A DNA stretch of 53,354 nt from JAWKHR01 sp041394725. GTDB lineage: Bacteria > Acidobacteriota > Vicinamibacteria > Vicinamibacterales > SCN-69-37. Of the stretch, positions 9,941 to 17,993 are shown piece after piece. The notes under the pieces are model-generated. The model saw only the letters and a list, made by a program, of their open reading frames with translations, was not told where the DNA came from and did no database searches. Location of the stretch: the NCBI GenBank assembly GCA_041394725.1, contig JAWKHR010000046.1, positions 1 through 53,354 on the forward strand, in the 5' to 3' direction. Made by a program: the position numbers and the translations under genes. Positions within the stretch are counted from its first letter, which is position 1. Each line of letters begins with the position of its first letter.

Positions 9941-12730
9941 TCAGCGGAGGGCCTTCATCCGGGCGAGGATCTCGCCGACCTTGCGGATCTCCTCGCCGTA
10001 GAGTGCCCAGTCGCCGGCGCGCTGCGCGGCGAGCGCCCGTTGCAGGTGGTCGTCGGCCTCGGCCGCGAGCGCGGCCAGCGTCGCGTCGCCGGCCGCCGCC
10101 GCATCCGGCGGCGCCTCGACGCCCTCGGGCGCGTTGGCCGGCGTCGGCACGACGGACGTCGCCCCGCTGTCCAGCCGGTCCGGCGACAGCCCGCGCAGCA
10201 CCCCCGCGCCGAAGATCTCCGCGACGGCCTGCTTGAGCGTCTCGGCCATCACGATCCGGTTCTGGTAGGCGACGATGACCCGCTTGAGCTCCGGGATGCG
10301 GCCCTCGGGCGAGCGCAGGTAGAGCGGGCGGACGTAGAGCAGCGACTCCTCGATCGGGATCACGAGCAGCGTGCCCCAGATGACCTGCGAGCCCTGCTGG
10401 TTCCAGAGGGTAATCTGCGGCGAGATGGTCTGGTCCTGGTTGATCCGGCCGATGATCTGCTGCGGCCCGTAGACGATCTTCTGCTTCGGGAACTGGAACA
10501 CGACCAGCTTCCCGTAGTCGGCGCCGTCGCTGCGCGCGACCATCCAGGCGGCCAGGTTGTTCTTCAGGCGCGGCGTGAACGGCAGCATCTGGATGAACTC
10601 GCTCCGGGTCTCGCCGGGCAGCCGCATGATCGTGTAGTAGGGCTGCATCTGGGCGACGTTCCGGTCGCCGTCGAGCGTCGGCACCTGCCACTGGTCCTCC
10701 TTGTTGTAGAAGACCAGCGGGTTCGTCATGTGGTACGTCGTGTACACCTGCGACTGGATGCGGAACAGGTCCTCGGGGTACCGGACGTGCCGGCGCAGGT
10801 CCTCGGGCATCTCGTCGAGGGGGTGGAGCAGGCCCGGGAACACGTTGGCGAGCGTCAGCGCCAGCGGGTCGGTGGGCTCGGCGAGGTAGAACCGGACGTC
10901 GCCGTTGAAGGCGTCGATGACCACCTTCACGGCGTTGCGCATGTAGTTGATCCGCTCGCCGCCGCCGACCACCGGCGTCGCGTAGGGGTAGTTGCGCGTC
11001 GTGGTGTAGGCGTCCTGGATCCAGAAGATCCGGCCGTCGCTGACCACCGGATACGGGTCGCTGTCGAGCGTCAGGAACGGCGCGATCTCCTTCACGCGTT
11101 CGACGATCTGCCGGTGGAACATGATCCGGCTCTCGGGCGTGATCTGGGGCGTGAACAGGATGTCGGTGCTGCCGAACCGGATCGCGAAGAGCAGCCGGCG
11201 CATCAGGTCGCCGACGGGCACGCCGCCCTGGCCCTCGTAGTAGGTGGTCTCGTTGTCGTCGCCCTGCGGGTAGTGGAACTCCGGCTGCTTCGTCCGGACG
11301 AGGACATAGCCGCGCGTCAGCTCGCCGAAGTAGATGCTCGGCTCGGAGATCCGGAGGTCCACGGTCGAGACCGGTGGCAGGTCGCGGATGAACAGCACCG
11401 GCAGGCCCTCGGTCGTGACCTCGTTGACCGGGCCGAGCGTCAGGCCGTAGCCGTGCGTGTAGGTCAGCCGTTCGTTCACCCACGACGGGTTCTGCAGGCT
11501 GTCGCTGTTCATCTCGCGCGCCGACAGCATGACCTGCCGGTACTTGCCGTCGATCATGTACCGGTCGTTGTCCACCGACGTGAAGTCGTAGTAGGTCCGG
11601 ATCTCCTGGATCTGGCCGAAGGTCTGCAGCAGCGGCTGGTGATCCCACAGCCGCACGTTCTCGATCGTGCCGGCGTTGCGGACGATGGCGTCGGCGGTCA
11701 GCTCGGCGTCGCCGGAGAGCTCGCGTTCCTCGACGCGGTCCAGCGCCCAGGCGGCGCGCGTCGCCTCGATGTTGTGGCGGATGAACGGCTCCTCCTGGTT
11801 CTGCTCGCTCGGCGTCACGACGAATCGCTGGAGGAACGCGCCGTACAGACCCCCGGCCGACGAGACGACGACCCAGGCGGCGACGGCGAAGACGACGGGC
11901 CATCCGGTCCGGCTGAAGCCGGCCCGCACGGCGAGGACCGCGCCGACCAGCAGGACCGCGAGCTCGGCCCAGAGAAACGGCAGGCGCGCATGGACGTCCA
12001 CGTAGGACGCGCCGAAGCCGACCGTCGCCGTCGCGTCCGAGAGCAGCGTCTCCGGCCGGCCCAGCCAGGCGCCCCACGCCATCAGCAGGAACACGAGCGC
12101 GCCCAGCAGCGCGAGGTGCCGCCGCGCCGACGGCACGAGGCGGACCGACGGCCAGGGCGGGCCGCCGGGGCGCAGTTCGATCACGAAGCTGCCCGAGAGC
12201 ACGTAGTACACGCCGCCGCCGATGAGCGCGAGCACCGAGAGGAGCAGCGCCTGCTGGCGGATGAGCTGGTAGACCGGCAGCTTGTAGACGTAGAACGAGA
12301 CGTCGCGCCCGAAGAGCGCGTCGGCCCGGTCGAACGGCACCGCCTGGAAGAAGGTGAGCCAGTCGAGCCAGCGGCTGGCCGCGGTCAGGCCGACGCTCAG
12401 CGCCACGAAGGCCGCGACGGGCAGCGCCAGCGCGGTGAGCGACTTGCCCTCGACCGCGATCGCGCGGCCGTCCACGCCCGTGCCGAGGATCACGTGCGGG
12501 CGATCGAGCGTCCGGCGCGCGATCCGCAGGTTGACGTAGAGGAAGACGAAGGCCGCGACGAAGGTCAGCGCGAAGACGATGGCCTGCGCGTTGATGCGGC
12601 GGAGGAAGACGAAGTCGTAGCCGAGCTGCCGGAACCAGAGCCAGTCGGTGTAGAACGCGACGGCCGACGGCACCACGAACAGCAGCATGGCGCCGAGGAT
12701 GAGCAGCGTCGGCAGAGCCCGGAACCTCAT
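9941..12730 (-). CDS. UPF0182-family large membrane protein
   Basis: The protein is about 929 residues, normal for UPF0182. The N-terminal third carries about seven membrane segments, beginning with the helix after MRFRALPTLL. The rest is a large soluble, probably extracytoplasmic domain with the family segments around 'YTHGYGLTLGPVNEVT', 'EPSIYFGELT' and 'EIRTYYDF'. Function is unknown across the family. I place the start at 12730, where the first hydrophobic helix begins; an in-frame upstream ATG would add 32 residues encoded by the 30-base hairpin repeats at 12747-12836. The 3' end is four bases from the convergent YbjQ gene. Confidence 0.9.
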   Translation of the reverse strand: MRFRALPTLLILGAMLLFVVPSAVAFYTDWLWFRQLGYDFVFLRRINAQAIVFALTFVAAFVFLYVNLRIARRTLDRPHVILGTGVDGRAIAVEGKSLTALALPVAAFVALSVGLTAASRWLDWLTFFQAVPFDRADALFGRDVSFYVYKLPVYQLIRQQALLLSVLALIGGGVYYVLSGSFVIELRPGGPPWPSVRLVPSARRHLALLGALVFLLMAWGAWLGRPETLLSDATATVGFGASYVDVHARLPFLWAELAVLLVGAVLAVRAGFSRTGWPVVFAVAAWVVVSSAGGLYGAFLQRFVVTPSEQNQEEPFIRHNIEATRAAWALDRVEERELSGDAELTADAIVRNAGTIENVRLWDHQPLLQTFGQIQEIRTYYDFTSVDNDRYMIDGKYRQVMLSAREMNSDSLQNPSWVNERLTYTHGYGLTLGPVNEVTTEGLPVLFIRDLPPVSTVDLRISEPSIYFGELTRGYVLVRTKQPEFHYPQGDDNETTYYEGQGGVPVGDLMRRLLFAIRFGSTDILFTPQITPESRIMFHRQIVERVKEIAPFLTLDSDPYPVVSDGRIFWIQDAYTTTRNYPYATPVVGGGERINYMRNAVKVVIDAFNGDVRFYLAEPTDPLALTLANVFPGLLHPLDEMPEDLRRHVRYPEDLFRIQSQVYTTYHMTNPLVFYNKEDQWQVPTLDGDRNVAQMQPYYTIMRLPGETRSEFIQMLPFTPRLKNNLAAWMVARSDGADYGKLVVFQFPKQKIVYGPQQIIGRINQDQTISPQITLWNQQGSQVIWGTLLVIPIEESLLYVRPLYLRSPEGRIPELKRVIVAYQNRIVMAETLKQAVAEIFGAGVLRGLSPDRLDSGATSVVPTPANAPEGVEAPPDAAAAGDATLAALAAEADDHLQRALAAQRAGDWALYGEEIRKVGEILARMKALR

Positions 12731-12746
12731 TCCCCTCGTGTCCTCC

Positions 12747-12836
12747 GCGCGCCACAGGCGCGTTCCGCGATCAGATGCGCGCCACAGGCGCGTTAGGCGA
12801 TCGGCTGCGCGCCAGCGGCGCGTCACTGCGCCCGGA
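12747..12836. repeat. 30-base tandem repeat, three units, each a hairpin
   Basis: Units are 12747-12776, 12777-12806 and a degenerate third, 12807-12836. Each contains cgcgcc, a short loop and ggcgcg, so each can fold to a 6-bp hairpin. The block occupies the gap between the stop of the BNR gene and the start of the UPF0182 gene on the minus strand. Confidence 0.75.
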
Positions 12837-12865
12837 CGCGATCGAGGCGCGACGCCGCGCGGGCG

Positions 12866-14098
12866 TCAGCGCATGCGCGCGCTCGCGAGGCGGACCTGCG
12901 TGGGCGCGCCCTCGCGCACGTCCGTCCACGCGAACCAGACCCGCCGTCCGCTGGCGACCAGCCGCGGGAAGCCGGACGTCCGGCCGGGCACCGTCCGCGC
13001 GACCGTCACCAGGTCGCTCGTCCGCCCGTTGCGCCGCACCTCGCGGACGACGATCGCCGCGCCGTCGGTCGCGCGCTCGATCGACGAGACGAGCACGCGG
13101 TCGGGATCGAGCATCGCCAGCGCGAGCCGGCCGTACGGGACGCCCGCGTGGACGTCGATCGGCGCCCCGAACGTCTCGCCGCCGTCGGTCGAGAACGCGA
13201 CGCGCGTCCGGGGCGTGGCGTCCGACCCGAGGGTGAACCACGCGACCGCGACGGCGCGACCGATGGCCGCGACGGCCGGGCCGTTGACCGGGCAGGCGTC
13301 GAGTCGCCAGCCGTCCCGCGCGACCGGCACGGGCGGCGTCCATCGTCCGTCGACGAGCCGCGAGACCGCGATGTCGCGCACCTCGTCCGTGCCCCGATCG
13401 CGGTAGGCCACCAGCACGCCGCGATCCGTCCTGACGGCGGCCGTCGGGCAGCAGTCGCAGACGCGCAGATCGACGACCGTGTCCTCGCCGGGCTCCCCGC
13501 GAGCGATCGTGGTCGAGCGCAGCGTCATGCTGCCCTCGCGTCCGCGTTCGGCGACCAGCCGCCCATCGAGCCAGACCAGGCCGAGCGCGCCGGTGCCGGG
13601 GGCCTCGAAGAACGCCGCGAAGCCGTGCTCGGCGGGCGCCTGGTCGCGATGCGGCGTGACCGCGTCGCTCCACGTGGCGCCATCGTCGGTGGACGTCGCG
13701 ACGCGAATGCCGTAGGCGCCGCGGCCCGGGCCCCGCTCGAGCCAGTGGGCGGCCAGCGTGCCGCCGGACGTCGTGAAGATCGACGGCACGTCCGCCCAGT
13801 TCGCGAGCAGCGCCGGCCCCTCGGCAATCGTCACGGGCGCCGACCAGGTCGTGCCGCGGAGCCCGGACAGGCGGAACCGGAAGCCGCCGCCGTCGCCCGG
13901 CTCGAGCCAGCTGAGGCGCACCTGCCCCGCGCGATCGACCAGCAGGAACGGTTCGGCGGACCCGGCCGGCGCGGGCGAGGGTTCCTCGATCACGCGTCCC
14001 GAGAACGGGGACCCGGCGTCAGGGGTCTGGCGCGACCACGCCGGCAGCGACGCGAGGGCTCCGGCCACCAGGAGCGCGGCGGCGACGCGGGACCGCAT
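12866..14098 (-). CDS. Exported BNR-repeat (sialidase-like propeller) protein
   Basis: The 410-residue product has a signal peptide (MRSRVAAALLVAGALASLPAWS) and several Asp-box motifs, e.g. STDDGATWSD and STDGGETFGAP, that mark the blades of a sialidase-type beta-propeller. A CDCC motif (DLRVCDCCPTAAV) in the middle, before an AYRDRGTDEVRDI strand, is seen in a group of such exported proteins and may bind a metal or form disulphides. Sialidase catalytic residues (Arg triad, Asp, Tyr/Glu) are not evident, so enzyme activity is doubtful. I use the ATG at 14098 because it starts the signal peptide. Confidence 0.75.
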   Translation of the reverse strand: MRSRVAAALLVAGALASLPAWSRQTPDAGSPFSGRVIEEPSPAPAGSAEPFLLVDRAGQVRLSWLEPGDGGGFRFRLSGLRGTTWSAPVTIAEGPALLANWADVPSIFTTSGGTLAAHWLERGPGRGAYGIRVATSTDDGATWSDAVTPHRDQAPAEHGFAAFFEAPGTGALGLVWLDGRLVAERGREGSMTLRSTTIARGEPGEDTVVDLRVCDCCPTAAVRTDRGVLVAYRDRGTDEVRDIAVSRLVDGRWTPPVPVARDGWRLDACPVNGPAVAAIGRAVAVAWFTLGSDATPRTRVAFSTDGGETFGAPIDVHAGVPYGRLALAMLDPDRVLVSSIERATDGAAIVVREVRRNGRTSDLVTVARTVPGRTSGFPRLVASGRRVWFAWTDVREGAPTQVRLASARMR

Positions 14099-14242
14099 GG
14101 AAACCTCCTGACTGTCAGCCGATCCGGGTCCAACCTTATCACGCGCGCCGCGGGGCCCATGGTACACAATAGGCCGCTTCAGGGGGCATCAACCCGGGGT
14201 TCCCGGGGGCCCCGGCTTTGCCCGAAAGGACTCGCACCCGTC

Positions 14243-14707
14243 ATGTCAGCGCCCGCCGTCGGCACCCTCGCTCCCGACTTCGAACTGCCCAGCCACCACG
14301 GCGGTACCGTGCGTCTGTCCGGCTTTCGCGGCACGCACCACGTGGTCATCGCGTTCCACCCGCTGGCCTTCACGCCGGTGTGTGCCACCCAGATGCAGCA
14401 GTACGAACGTGAGCGCGCGACGCTCGAGGATCTCGACGCGAAGGTGCTCGGGATCAGCATCGACGCGGGGCCGGCCAAGGCGGCGTGGGCCGACATGCTC
14501 GGCGGGATCTCGTTCGACCTGCTCAGCGACTTCCACCCGCACGGCCAGGTGGCCTCCGCCTACGGCGTGATGCGCGACGACGGCATCTCGCAGCGCGCGT
14601 TGTTCGTCGTCGGCAAGGACGGGCGGATCGCCTGGGCGAAGATCTACGAGATCCCCGAGCAGCCGGACTTCACGGAACTGGTGGACGTGCTCAAGGCGCT
14701 GTCCTGA
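14243..14707 (+). CDS. Peroxiredoxin (AhpC/TSA family, BCP/AhpE-like)
   Basis: The 154-residue protein reduces hydroperoxides in the cytoplasm. The active-site segment is P40-LAFT-P-V-C47, i.e. the PxxxTxxC motif with peroxidatic Cys47 and Thr44. No second Cys is placed as a clear resolving residue, so it is probably a 1-Cys type or uses an external thiol. The start at ATG 14243 gives the usual N-terminus (VGTLAPDFELPSHHGG). It is divergent from the BNR gene and convergent with the DUF1295 gene. Confidence 0.93.
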   Translation: MSAPAVGTLAPDFELPSHHGGTVRLSGFRGTHHVVIAFHPLAFTPVCATQMQQYERERATLEDLDAKVLGISIDAGPAKAAWADMLGGISFDLLSDFHPHGQVASAYGVMRDDGISQRALFVVGKDGRIAWAKIYEIPEQPDFTELVDVLKALS

Positions 14708-14717
14708 TCGCGCGGTC

Positions 14718-14753
14718 GCGCCCGGCGCCGCCGCCGGCCGCGCGCCGGCGCGG
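14718..14753. terminator. GC-rich hairpin between convergent genes
   Basis: cgcgcccggcgc (14718-14729) can pair with gcgccggcgcg (about 14743-14753) with one unpaired base. It lies between two converging stops and has no T-run. It could end transcription from either side, but this is weakly supported. Confidence 0.35.
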
Positions 14754-14755
14754 GG

Positions 14756-15532
14756 TCAGGCCGTGCCACGGGGCCACGGCACCAGCAGGCGCGTGCGGCG
14801 CCGGTAGGCCTGGTAGGCGGGGTCGGCGCCCCACTTGCGGGCGGCGCTCTGCTCGAGCGTCGGGATGCCGGTGAGCCGGAGCAGCACGAGGGTGATCGTG
14901 AGCGGGCCGACGAGGCCGACCGGCGCGAGCCAGCCGAGATCCGGCAGCACGAACAGGAACACGCCCCACCAGCAGAGCAGCTCGCCGAAGTAGTTCGGGT
15001 GCCGGCTGTAGCGCCACAGGCCCGTGTCCACCCAGCGGTCTCGCCCGCCGGGCGCCGTCTTGTGGCGGAACTTCTGCCGGTCCGCCACGGTCTCGATCAC
15101 GAGTCCCGCGGCCCAGACCAGGACGCCGGCGGTCATCGCCGGGTTCCACGGGCCGGGGCGGCCGAACCACACCGTGACCGGAATCATGATCGCCCACACG
15201 ACGACGCCCTGGAAGAACCAGAACTGCAGGAACTTCCAGAAGTGATCGCGCACGCCGTCGAACCGTGTGTCGCGGCCCATCCGCAGGATGCGATAGAAGA
15301 GGTAGCCCGCGAGCCGGAGGCCCCACAGGACGACCAGCGCCGCGAGCACCGCCTGCGGCCGGGCGGCGGGATCGTGGCGGAGGAACAGCCAGGCCGCCAG
15401 CAGCACGAACGTCAGGCCGTACGACAGGTCGGTCACCTTGTCGGTGCGCAGCGTGGCCGCGACGGCGAAGAACACGGCCTGCACGGCGAGGCTTGCGGCG
15501 AGCGTCAGCAGGAGCGGGATCAGGTCGTCCAT
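14756..15532 (-). CDS. DUF1295 membrane protein (steroid 5-alpha-reductase-like)
   Basis: The 258-residue protein has about six hydrophobic segments and the family signature near the C-terminus: WRYSRHPNYFGELLCWWG, then a final helix and YQAYRRRT. DUF1295 proteins belong to the isoprenylcysteine methyltransferase/steroid reductase superfamily of membrane enzymes; the bacterial substrate is unknown. It follows a small membrane-protein gene by 7 bases, so the two are in one operon. Confidence 0.9.
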   Translation of the reverse strand: MDDLIPLLLTLAASLAVQAVFFAVAATLRTDKVTDLSYGLTFVLLAAWLFLRHDPAARPQAVLAALVVLWGLRLAGYLFYRILRMGRDTRFDGVRDHFWKFLQFWFFQGVVVWAIMIPVTVWFGRPGPWNPAMTAGVLVWAAGLVIETVADRQKFRHKTAPGGRDRWVDTGLWRYSRHPNYFGELLCWWGVFLFVLPDLGWLAPVGLVGPLTITLVLLRLTGIPTLEQSAARKWGADPAYQAYRRRTRLLVPWPRGTA

Positions 15533-15539
15533 GCGCGCC

Positions 15540-15794
15540 TCACGGCAGCCACAGGTACCAGGCGAGGAGCGCGACGTAGCCGGCGACGTAGAGGCGGAAG
15601 TGCCGCGCCATCCGGCGTTCCTCGTCCGTGTGGAAATAGCGGTTCGTGAAGAGCGCCATCGTATCGTGACCGAACCACGGGAGGACGTTGATCTTCCAGT
15701 CGGTCATCCGGTACACGGTCGCGCGCCAGCGATACCGCAGCCGGAACAGCGGAATGCCGTACAGCAGGAACGCGACGAGGAGGGCGATCTTCAT
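15540..15794 (-). CDS. Small membrane-associated protein, unknown function
   Basis: The 84-residue product starts MKIALLVAFLLYGIPLF, a hydrophobic N-terminal helix, continues with a polar middle (NVLPWFGHDTMALFTNRYF) and ends in a second hydrophobic helix. I do not recognise a family. I chose ATG 15794 because sequence upstream of it is the hairpin repeat at 15795-15877; the longer open frame would simply translate the repeat. This leaves no independent ribosome-binding site, so any such site is made by the repeat. It precedes the DUF1295 gene by 7 bases. Confidence 0.6.
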   Translation of the reverse strand: MKIALLVAFLLYGIPLFRLRYRWRATVYRMTDWKINVLPWFGHDTMALFTNRYFHTDEERRMARHFRLYVAGYVALLAWYLWLP

Positions 15795-15877
15795 GGGGTC
15801 AGGTCTTGGATCGCAGCCTTCGGGCACGCCCGATGACGGAATTGTCATTCATGCCGCGGTCCTCGACCTGACCCCCA
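15795..15877. repeat. REP/MITE-like hairpin element, copy 2
   Basis: The first 25 bases are identical to 2309-2333 of copy 1, and the far end (ctgaccccca, 15868-15877) matches 2410-2419. The middle differs from copy 1 and holds a small hairpin around ggaatt (gatgac 15832-15837 and gtcatt). The element fills the whole gap between the stop of the barrel gene at 15882 and the ATG at 15794. Confidence 0.8.
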
Positions 15878-15881
15878 ATCC

Positions 15882-16610
15882 TCAGAATCGCACGACGGCG
15901 CCGACCGTCACCGGCAGCGACCAGCGCCGGCTCTTGTCGTTGATGGACTCCAGCCCCGTGCCGGCCAGGCCGTCAATCGGGTCCAGGTTGCCGTGCCACC
16001 GGAAGTCGATCCCGCCCTGCAGGCCCACGTTCGGGGTGAACAGGTACTGCACGCCGCCCGAGAGGCTGAACGTCGCCACCGTCGACTTGTCGTACATCGG
16101 AACGTTCGAGAGGGTCACCGCGGCCGCCGGCACCGTGAACTCCGCGTCGATCGCGTCCACGCGCAGAAACCCGATGCTGGCGCCGGCGAATGGCCGCGCA
16201 CCGGTCTCCGCGCCGTAGTACTGCCGGTAGCCGAAGTCCACGCCCGTCGCCTTGTAGTCGTCGAACTGCGCGAAGAGCGGCAGCGTGGCGACGTCGCCGA
16301 CCTGCACCCGGTCGGCCGATCCGGTCGTCCGGAACACCCGCACCCGGACCTCGCCCGACGGGCCCGTGAGCACGCCCAGGCCCAGCGCCCAGTCGGTCTG
16401 GGCCCCGTAGATGTCGCCGTAGCTGCGCGACTCCACCGTGGTCGGCAGGGTCAGCACCGAGCCCGTGCCGCCGCCGTGCACGTCGCCCGTGACGGCGACG
16501 TTCGCGCCGATGTCGAAGGATACCGACAGCCGCGGCGTCTGCGCCGAAGCCGTCGTCGAGGCGAGCGCGATCGCCGCGCCCGTCGTGAGCATGCCGAGAG
16601 TCCGCTTCAT
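15882..16610 (-). CDS. Outer-membrane beta-barrel protein
   Basis: The 242-residue product has a clear signal peptide (cleaved after ASTTASAQ) and an alternating pattern typical of small OmpW/OmpX-like barrels: LSVSFDIGANVAVTG at the start, RPFAGASIGFLRV in the middle, VQYLFTPNVGLQGGIDFRW near the end and a terminal VVRF with Phe last. No specific ligand can be assigned. Copy 2 of the hairpin element abuts its stop. Confidence 0.8.
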   Translation of the reverse strand: MKRTLGMLTTGAAIALASTTASAQTPRLSVSFDIGANVAVTGDVHGGGTGSVLTLPTTVESRSYGDIYGAQTDWALGLGVLTGPSGEVRVRVFRTTGSADRVQVGDVATLPLFAQFDDYKATGVDFGYRQYYGAETGARPFAGASIGFLRVDAIDAEFTVPAAAVTLSNVPMYDKSTVATFSLSGGVQYLFTPNVGLQGGIDFRWHGNLDPIDGLAGTGLESINDKSRRWSLPVTVGAVVRF

Positions 16611-16733
16611 GGGTGTCGTCTCCTGTCCATGGCCGGGCGGCCGGCGGGCGGTCCTGCCCGCGCACGCTGCCCGCCGTTGTCTCTTGAGTTGAATACGATT
16701 GACGGACAGGAAAAGTCCCGCGGGTGGGGCGGA

Positions 16734-16787
16734 TCGTTTTCCCCGGACGACCGGCGGCCGGCGCCGACTTGAATCCGGGGAAAACGA
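16734..16787. terminator. Perfect 14-bp inverted repeat after the ABC operon
   Basis: tcgttttccccgga (16734-16747) is repeated inverted as tccggggaaaacga (16774-16787), with a GC-rich 26-base loop. It lies 27 bases beyond the stop of the last permease gene on the minus strand. There is no long T-run outside the stem, so it could be a terminator or a protein-binding palindrome. Confidence 0.5.
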
Positions 16788-16813
16788 CCTGGATGGCGAC
16801 GCGAATCGGGCGG

Positions 16814-17992
16814 CTAGAGCTGTCGGAGCGCGGCCGAAATCGGGAGCCGGGCGGCGCGCAGCGCCGGCAGCAGCCCGCCGATCAGCCCCATGAACAGCGC
16901 GAACACGAGGCCCATGACCAGCAGCTGGGGCGTGACCCGGAACGCGAACGCGACCTGGCTGAACGTCTGGAAGTTGATCGTGGACGTCTGGTAGCCGTTG
17001 AACCCGACGAGCGCCAGCAGGCCCCCCGCGGCGCCGCCGAGGGCGGCGAGGCCCAGCGACTCGACCAGGACCGACGTGACCACCGCGAAGGCGTTGAACC
17101 CGAGCGCCCGGAGCGTCGCAATCTCACGCGCGCGGCTCGCCACGGCCATGTACATCGTCAGGATGGCGCCGAAGATCGCGCCGAGGCTCATCAGCCCCGC
17201 GATGCCGAAGCCCACGATCCGCACGAGCGTCGTGAGCTGCGTGGACTGGCCGGCGTAGTATTCGTCCTCGCGCCGGACCTGCACGTTGAGCTGCGGGTCG
17301 GCCGTCAGCTCGTCCTTGAACTGCTGGAAGGTCTCCGGCGAATCCAGGCGCGCCAGCACCGTCTGGTAGCTGTTGCCGCGCCGGTACGCGCCCTGCAGCG
17401 TCCGCGCGTCGCACCAGATCTCGGTCTCCGAGACCGACCCGTCGGTCTCGAACGTGCCGACGACCCTCCAGCTCACCTGGCCCGACCGGATCTCCGAGCC
17501 GACGTCGAGGCCGGCGAACTGCCCGGCCGCGCCGCGCCCGACGATGACCTCGTTGGTGCCGAACGTGAACATCCGGCCCTCGACGATGGAGAACTCCTGC
17601 CGGACCTCGGCGGCCTCGGGCCCGACGCCGCGCATCGGCACGTTCGCCGACGTCCCGGTGGATCGCTTCGGCAGGTCGATGATGACGAACAGCTCGGCCG
17701 AGGCCAGCGGGCGCTGGCCGTCGCGCACGATGCCGGGCGCCTGCTTGATGAGCTCCGTCATCGGGCCCGCCAGCCCGCTGGTCATTTCCGAGTCGGCGCC
17801 CGATCGCATGATCAGCGCGCGGTCCGGTGACCCGGTGCCCTGCATGACGGCGCGGAACCCCTCCGCGATCGAGAGGACCGCGACGAGCACGACGACGACG
17901 CCCGCGATGCCGACGACGGCGACGCCCGAGGCGCTCAACCGCCGCGGCAGGCTCCGCAGGCTCAGCAGCGTGACGGCGATGACCTGCTTCAT
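16814..17992 (-). CDS. ABC transporter permease (MacB/FtsX type), second subunit
   Basis: The 392-residue protein has one N-terminal membrane helix (about 20-45), a large extracytoplasmic MacB-PCD-like domain, and three C-terminal helices with the conserved REIATLRALGFN coupling segment between them. This is the topology of MacB/LolC-type permeases, which do not pass substrate through a channel but drive a periplasmic conduit. It is the last gene of the adaptor-ATPase-permease-permease operon, one base after the first permease. The two permeases are not closely similar and probably form a heterodimer. Confidence 0.9.
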   Translation of the reverse strand: MKQVIAVTLLSLRSLPRRLSASGVAVVGIAGVVVVLVAVLSIAEGFRAVMQGTGSPDRALIMRSGADSEMTSGLAGPMTELIKQAPGIVRDGQRPLASAELFVIIDLPKRSTGTSANVPMRGVGPEAAEVRQEFSIVEGRMFTFGTNEVIVGRGAAGQFAGLDVGSEIRSGQVSWRVVGTFETDGSVSETEIWCDARTLQGAYRRGNSYQTVLARLDSPETFQQFKDELTADPQLNVQVRREDEYYAGQSTQLTTLVRIVGFGIAGLMSLGAIFGAILTMYMAVASRAREIATLRALGFNAFAVVTSVLVESLGLAALGGAAGGLLALVGFNGYQTSTINFQTFSQVAFAFRVTPQLLVMGLVFALFMGLIGGLLPALRAARLPISAALRQL

Positions 17993-17993
17993 C

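Noticed and set aside
10040..12796. Long plus-strand frame opposite the UPF0182 gene
   Set aside because: Shadow frame of a conserved family gene.
12747..12836. Possible CRISPR-like array (30-base units)
   Set aside because: Units are adjacent without spacers and only three, so this is a simple tandem repeat.
14752..14759. ggggtcag next to the DUF1295 stop, like an end of the hairpin element
   Set aside because: No second arm and no further similarity; the tca is the stop codon.
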